Below are positions 61,681-64,000 of a stretch of 64,000 nt of DNA, one piece after another. Made by a program: the position numbers and the translations under genes. Every line of letters starts with the position of its first letter. Within the stretch, counting starts at the first letter, position 1. The stretch is from Kaistia sp. 32K (GTDB lineage Bacteria > Pseudomonadota > Alphaproteobacteria > Rhizobiales > Kaistiaceae), in assembly GCF_016629525.1 (NCBI RefSeq), contig NZ_AP024269.1:1-64000 (forward strand), given 5' to 3'. Below the pieces are notes generated by a model, which made no database searches, was not told where the DNA came from, and worked only from the letters and a program-made list of their open reading frames with translations.

Positions 61681-62712
61681 CTACGGCGTCGGGGCGTCGG
61701 CGCGGATCAGGCCTTCGTGCTTCAGCTCGGCCCAGAGATCGGTCGGGATCTCCATGCGGACGAGATCGAGATTGGTCGTCACCTGCTCCGGCTTGAAGGC
61801 GCCGGGGATGACGGAGGCGACGGCCGGGTGATGCAGCGGGAACTGCAGGGCGGCGGCGGGCAGCGGCACGTCGTGGCGCTTGCAGACCTCGGCGACGCGG
61901 CGGGCCTTCTCCAGGATCTCCGGCGTCGGCTCGAAGTAATTGTACTTGGCGCCTGGCACGGGGCCGGTGGCGTAGAGGCCGGACGAGAACACGCCGCCGA
62001 TGATGATGCCGACATTGCGCTCGACGCAGAGCGGCAGTTCCTTGGTCAGCGTCTCCTGCTCGCCGAGCGTGTAGCGCAGCGCCAGCAGGAAGAAGTCCAT
62101 GTCGAACATCTCGAGGAAGCGCGGAATCAGGCCGAGCTCGTTGATGCCGGCGCCGATGGCGCGGATGCGGCCCGCCGCCTTCAGTTCGGCGAGCGCGCGC
62201 CAGCCGCCATTGGCGAGCTCCGTGAAGCCAGCCTGCACCATCGATTCCGGGCCGCGATGCCACCAGTCGAGGTCGTGAATGATCAGCGTGTCGATGCGGT
62301 TCATGCCGAGGCGCTGGAGGCTGTCCTCGTAGGCGCGCATGACGCCGTCATAGCTGTAATCGAAATAATGGTCGAAATGCAGGCCGCCGGACCAGAAGCC
62401 GGTGTCGAACTCGTCGGGCTTCTGGATCGGCGCGCGCAGGATGCGGCCGACCTTGGTCGACAGGATCACGTCCTCGCGCGGCTGCTTGTAGAGGAAGCGG
62501 CCGACGCGATGCTCGCTCTGGCCGCGACCGTACCACGGGGCCGTGTCATAGTAGCGGACGCCGGCGTCCCAGGCCGTCTGCAGCGTCGCCTCGGCGTCGG
62601 CGTCGGTCACCTTGGTGAACAGTTCACCGAGCGGCGCCGCGCCGAAACCGATCTGCGGCAGCATCAATTCGGTGCGGCCGAGTTGCCGGCGCTTGAAAGG
62701 ATCCATAGTCAT
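61681..62712 (-). CDS. aldo/keto reductase (L-fucose / D-threo-aldose 1-dehydrogenase-like)
   Basis: NAD(P)-dependent AKR, 343 residues from ATG 62712 (GGGAGAG just upstream). The catalytic tetrad appears in order: D and Y in YYDTAPWYGRGQSEHRVGRF, K in ILSTKVGRIL, H in TLIIHDLDWW. SEHRVGRFL and the overall layout match the D-threo-aldose 1-dehydrogenase/pyridoxal dehydrogenase group, which oxidises L-fucose to its lactone. Together with the lactonase at 54436-55299 this gives the first two steps of oxidative 6-deoxyhexose breakdown. A LacI-type operator lies about 100 bases upstream. Confidence 0.87.
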   Translation of the reverse strand: MTMDPFKRRQLGRTELMLPQIGFGAAPLGELFTKVTDADAEATLQTAWDAGVRYYDTAPWYGRGQSEHRVGRFLYKQPREDVILSTKVGRILRAPIQKPDEFDTGFWSGGLHFDHYFDYSYDGVMRAYEDSLQRLGMNRIDTLIIHDLDWWHRGPESMVQAGFTELANGGWRALAELKAAGRIRAIGAGINELGLIPRFLEMFDMDFFLLALRYTLGEQETLTKELPLCVERNVGIIIGGVFSSGLYATGPVPGAKYNYFEPTPEILEKARRVAEVCKRHDVPLPAAALQFPLHHPAVASVIPGAFKPEQVTTNLDLVRMEIPTDLWAELKHEGLIRADAPTP

Positions 62713-62813
62713 CTCTCTCCCTGTGGTCATGCCCGCCGGCGCGCCGAAGCCATGAACAGGCCATGAATCGGCAGCCCCAGGGCGAGGCAGTCGGGCGATA
62801 GAACGACATGGAT

Positions 62814-62829
62814 GTGTGAACGTCAACAT
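62814..62829. promoter_or_regulatory. candidate LacI-type operator before the aldo/keto reductase
   Basis: GTGTGAACGTCAACAT, matching the complement of the site at 54301-54316 at 14 of 16 positions. It lies 101 bases before the reductase start and 142 before the divergent lacI-type gene. Confidence 0.6.
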
Positions 62830-62959
62830 AGCCGTGTCGCTTCTTTCGACCGCAACCGCCGCGAGGAAGGGAGGCTTGATTCTCCTTGATTGCCGGCGGG
62901 GCGAGTGGCAGTTTGCTGGCTGTGGGTGCCCGGTAGGTCCGGCCGAAGACGGGTCAGGG

Positions 62960-62975
62960 ATGTAAACGTTATGTC
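62960..62975. promoter_or_regulatory. candidate LacI-type half-site at the regulator's own start
   Basis: ATGTAAACGTTATGTC; its first ten bases match the complement of the 54301-54316 site, and only one half of the palindrome is conserved. It overlaps the start codon of the LacI gene, compatible with autorepression. Confidence 0.4.
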
Positions 62976-64000
62976 AGCGAAGATGCCGACCGGCGGCCGG
63001 CGCCAGCCGACGATCCACGAGGTGGCGGCGACGGCCGGCGTCTCGATCGGGACGGTCTCGCGCGTCGCCGGCGAGAGCCCGCGCGTGGCGCCGGAGACAC
63101 GGGCCCGCGTGCTGGCGGCGATGGCCGAACTCGGCTACCAGCCCAACGCGGCGGCGCGCGCCATGCGCACCAACCAAACCAAGACCATCGGCTTCCTGAT
63201 CCCGGACATGACCAACCAGGTCTTCGCCCGCGTCGCGCAGGGGGCGGAGGCGGTGTTCGCGCCGGAAGGCTACATGCTGTTCGCCTTCTCGTCGAACCGC
63301 TCGCCGGCGCGCGAGATCGAATTTTTGCAGGCCGCCCGCCAGCGCCGCATGGACGGGCTGATCGTCACGCTGTCGGACGAGACGGCGACAGGCACGATCG
63401 AGGAACTGAAGCGCATGGGCGTGCCGGTCGTGGTGCTAGACCGCGATATCCCGGTCGAGGCCGACGTCGTCTATAGCGAGCACATCCAGCCGATCGAGAC
63501 CGTCGTCGGGCAATTGCTGCAGCTCGGCCATCGCCGCATCGGCCTGATCACCGCCTCGAGCAACATCCGTCCCGGCCGCGACCGGGTCACCGGCTTCAAG
63601 CGGGCGCTCGAGAAGGCGGGCGTGCCGATCGACGAGTGGCTGATCCGCGCCCGCACGCAGAGCGCCGAGCGCGGCGCCGCCGAGACGCATGATCTCCTGA
63701 CCGGGCCGAACCCGCCGACCGCCATTCTCGCTGCCGGCAGCGACATCTTCTATGGCGCGCTGAAGGCGGTGCGGCTGCTCGGCCTGTCGATCCCGGACGA
63801 TATTTCCTTCGTCGGCTCCGACGATGCGCTGCTCGGCGAGCTCGTCTATCCGCCGATCACGGTGATCGACCGCGACATGGTCGAGGTCGGCCGCCAGGCG
63901 GCCGGCCTGCTGATCGAGCGGCTGAAGGGGCTCGACATGCCGCCGCGCCGGATCATGCTCGGCAGCAGCGTCATCCTGCGAAGCTCGATCGCCCCGCCGA
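62971..64000 (+). CDS. LacI-family transcriptional regulator, partial (C-terminus off window)
   Basis: 343 codons visible, open at the right edge; LacI proteins usually have about 340-360 residues, so only a short tail is missing. DNA-binding domain about 13-60: TIHEVAATAGVSIGTVSRVA, the hinge helix YQPNAAARAMRTNQT, then the type 1 periplasmic-binding-like effector domain (TIGFLIPDMTNQVFARVAQG, LGHRRIGLIT, FVGSDDALLGELVYPPITVI). Divergent to the aldo/keto reductase. Given the shared operator-like sites, it probably senses the 6-deoxyhexose or a catabolite and represses the lactonase-importer operon, the reductase and itself. Confidence 0.9.
   Translation, partial: MSAKMPTGGRRQPTIHEVAATAGVSIGTVSRVAGESPRVAPETRARVLAAMAELGYQPNAAARAMRTNQTKTIGFLIPDMTNQVFARVAQGAEAVFAPEGYMLFAFSSNRSPAREIEFLQAARQRRMDGLIVTLSDETATGTIEELKRMGVPVVVLDRDIPVEADVVYSEHIQPIETVVGQLLQLGHRRIGLITASSNIRPGRDRVTGFKRALEKAGVPIDEWLIRARTQSAERGAAETHDLLTGPNPPTAILAAGSDIFYGALKAVRLLGLSIPDDISFVGSDDALLGELVYPPITVIDRDMVEVGRQAAGLLIERLKGLDMPPRRIMLGSSVILRSSIAPP

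Overview
The window is a GC-rich chromosomal segment of an alphaproteobacterium, most likely Hyphomicrobiales (Rhizobiales; a Kaistia- or Mesorhizobium-like relative is my guess from gene content, not a determination). Supporting signs are the number of sugar ABC importers, rhizobial intergenic palindromes, and GTG and TTG starts. I see no rRNA, tRNA, CRISPR array, prophage or insertion sequence. The sequence is dominated by solute-import operons, each paired with catabolic enzymes and a regulator.

Layout. 1-3153: left end of a ribose-type importer (binding protein and two permeases; any ATPase lies outside). 3407-6312: a Spy/CpxP-like periplasmic protein divergent from an OmpR/EnvZ-type two-component system. 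6405-8407: an inositol-monophosphatase-family enzyme and an oxalate-decarboxylase-type bicupin. 8730-17608 (minus): a seven-gene operon of GntR regulator, PLP C-S-lyase-like enzyme, MalEFGK-type importer and AceE-like thiamine-diphosphate enzyme. 17868-26152: a small acetyltransferase, a MerA-like flavoprotein, and tamA-tamB for outer-membrane assembly. 26478-33514 (minus): a GtsA-type sugar importer with two short-chain dehydrogenases and a TIM-barrel isomerase, divergent from a ROK regulator (33896-35014). 35009-42609 (minus): a mannoside operon of binding protein, two permeases, GH38 alpha-mannosidase and a second ROK regulator, with no ATPase. 42905-46316: LysR, a DHA2 efflux pump and a short-chain dehydrogenase. 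46488-52883: a nucleoside importer of the BMP/PnrA type ending in a nucleoside hydrolase, interrupted by a hicAB toxin-antitoxin module. 53097-54059: a MarR-GNAT fusion regulator. 54436-64000: a 6-deoxyhexose locus (lactonase, RhaTPQS-like importer, aldo/keto reductase, LacI regulator) enclosing a small HxlR / SnoaL / SDR group.

Most notable finding. The hicAB module (49251-49865, minus strand) sits exactly at the ATGA stop/start overlap between the nucleoside ATPase and permease genes. It is bounded by a perfect 17-bp direct repeat that restores the ATPase stop on one side and the permease start with its ribosome-binding site on the other. A 234-codon frame also runs through the insert in the host direction, from the first ATGA to the second.

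Other patterns. In all six import loci that contain a binding-protein gene, a palindromic hairpin or repeat separates that gene from the membrane-component genes. Three similar TGTNAACGT-type sites lie before the lactonase operon, the aldo/keto reductase and the LacI gene, suggesting one small regulon.
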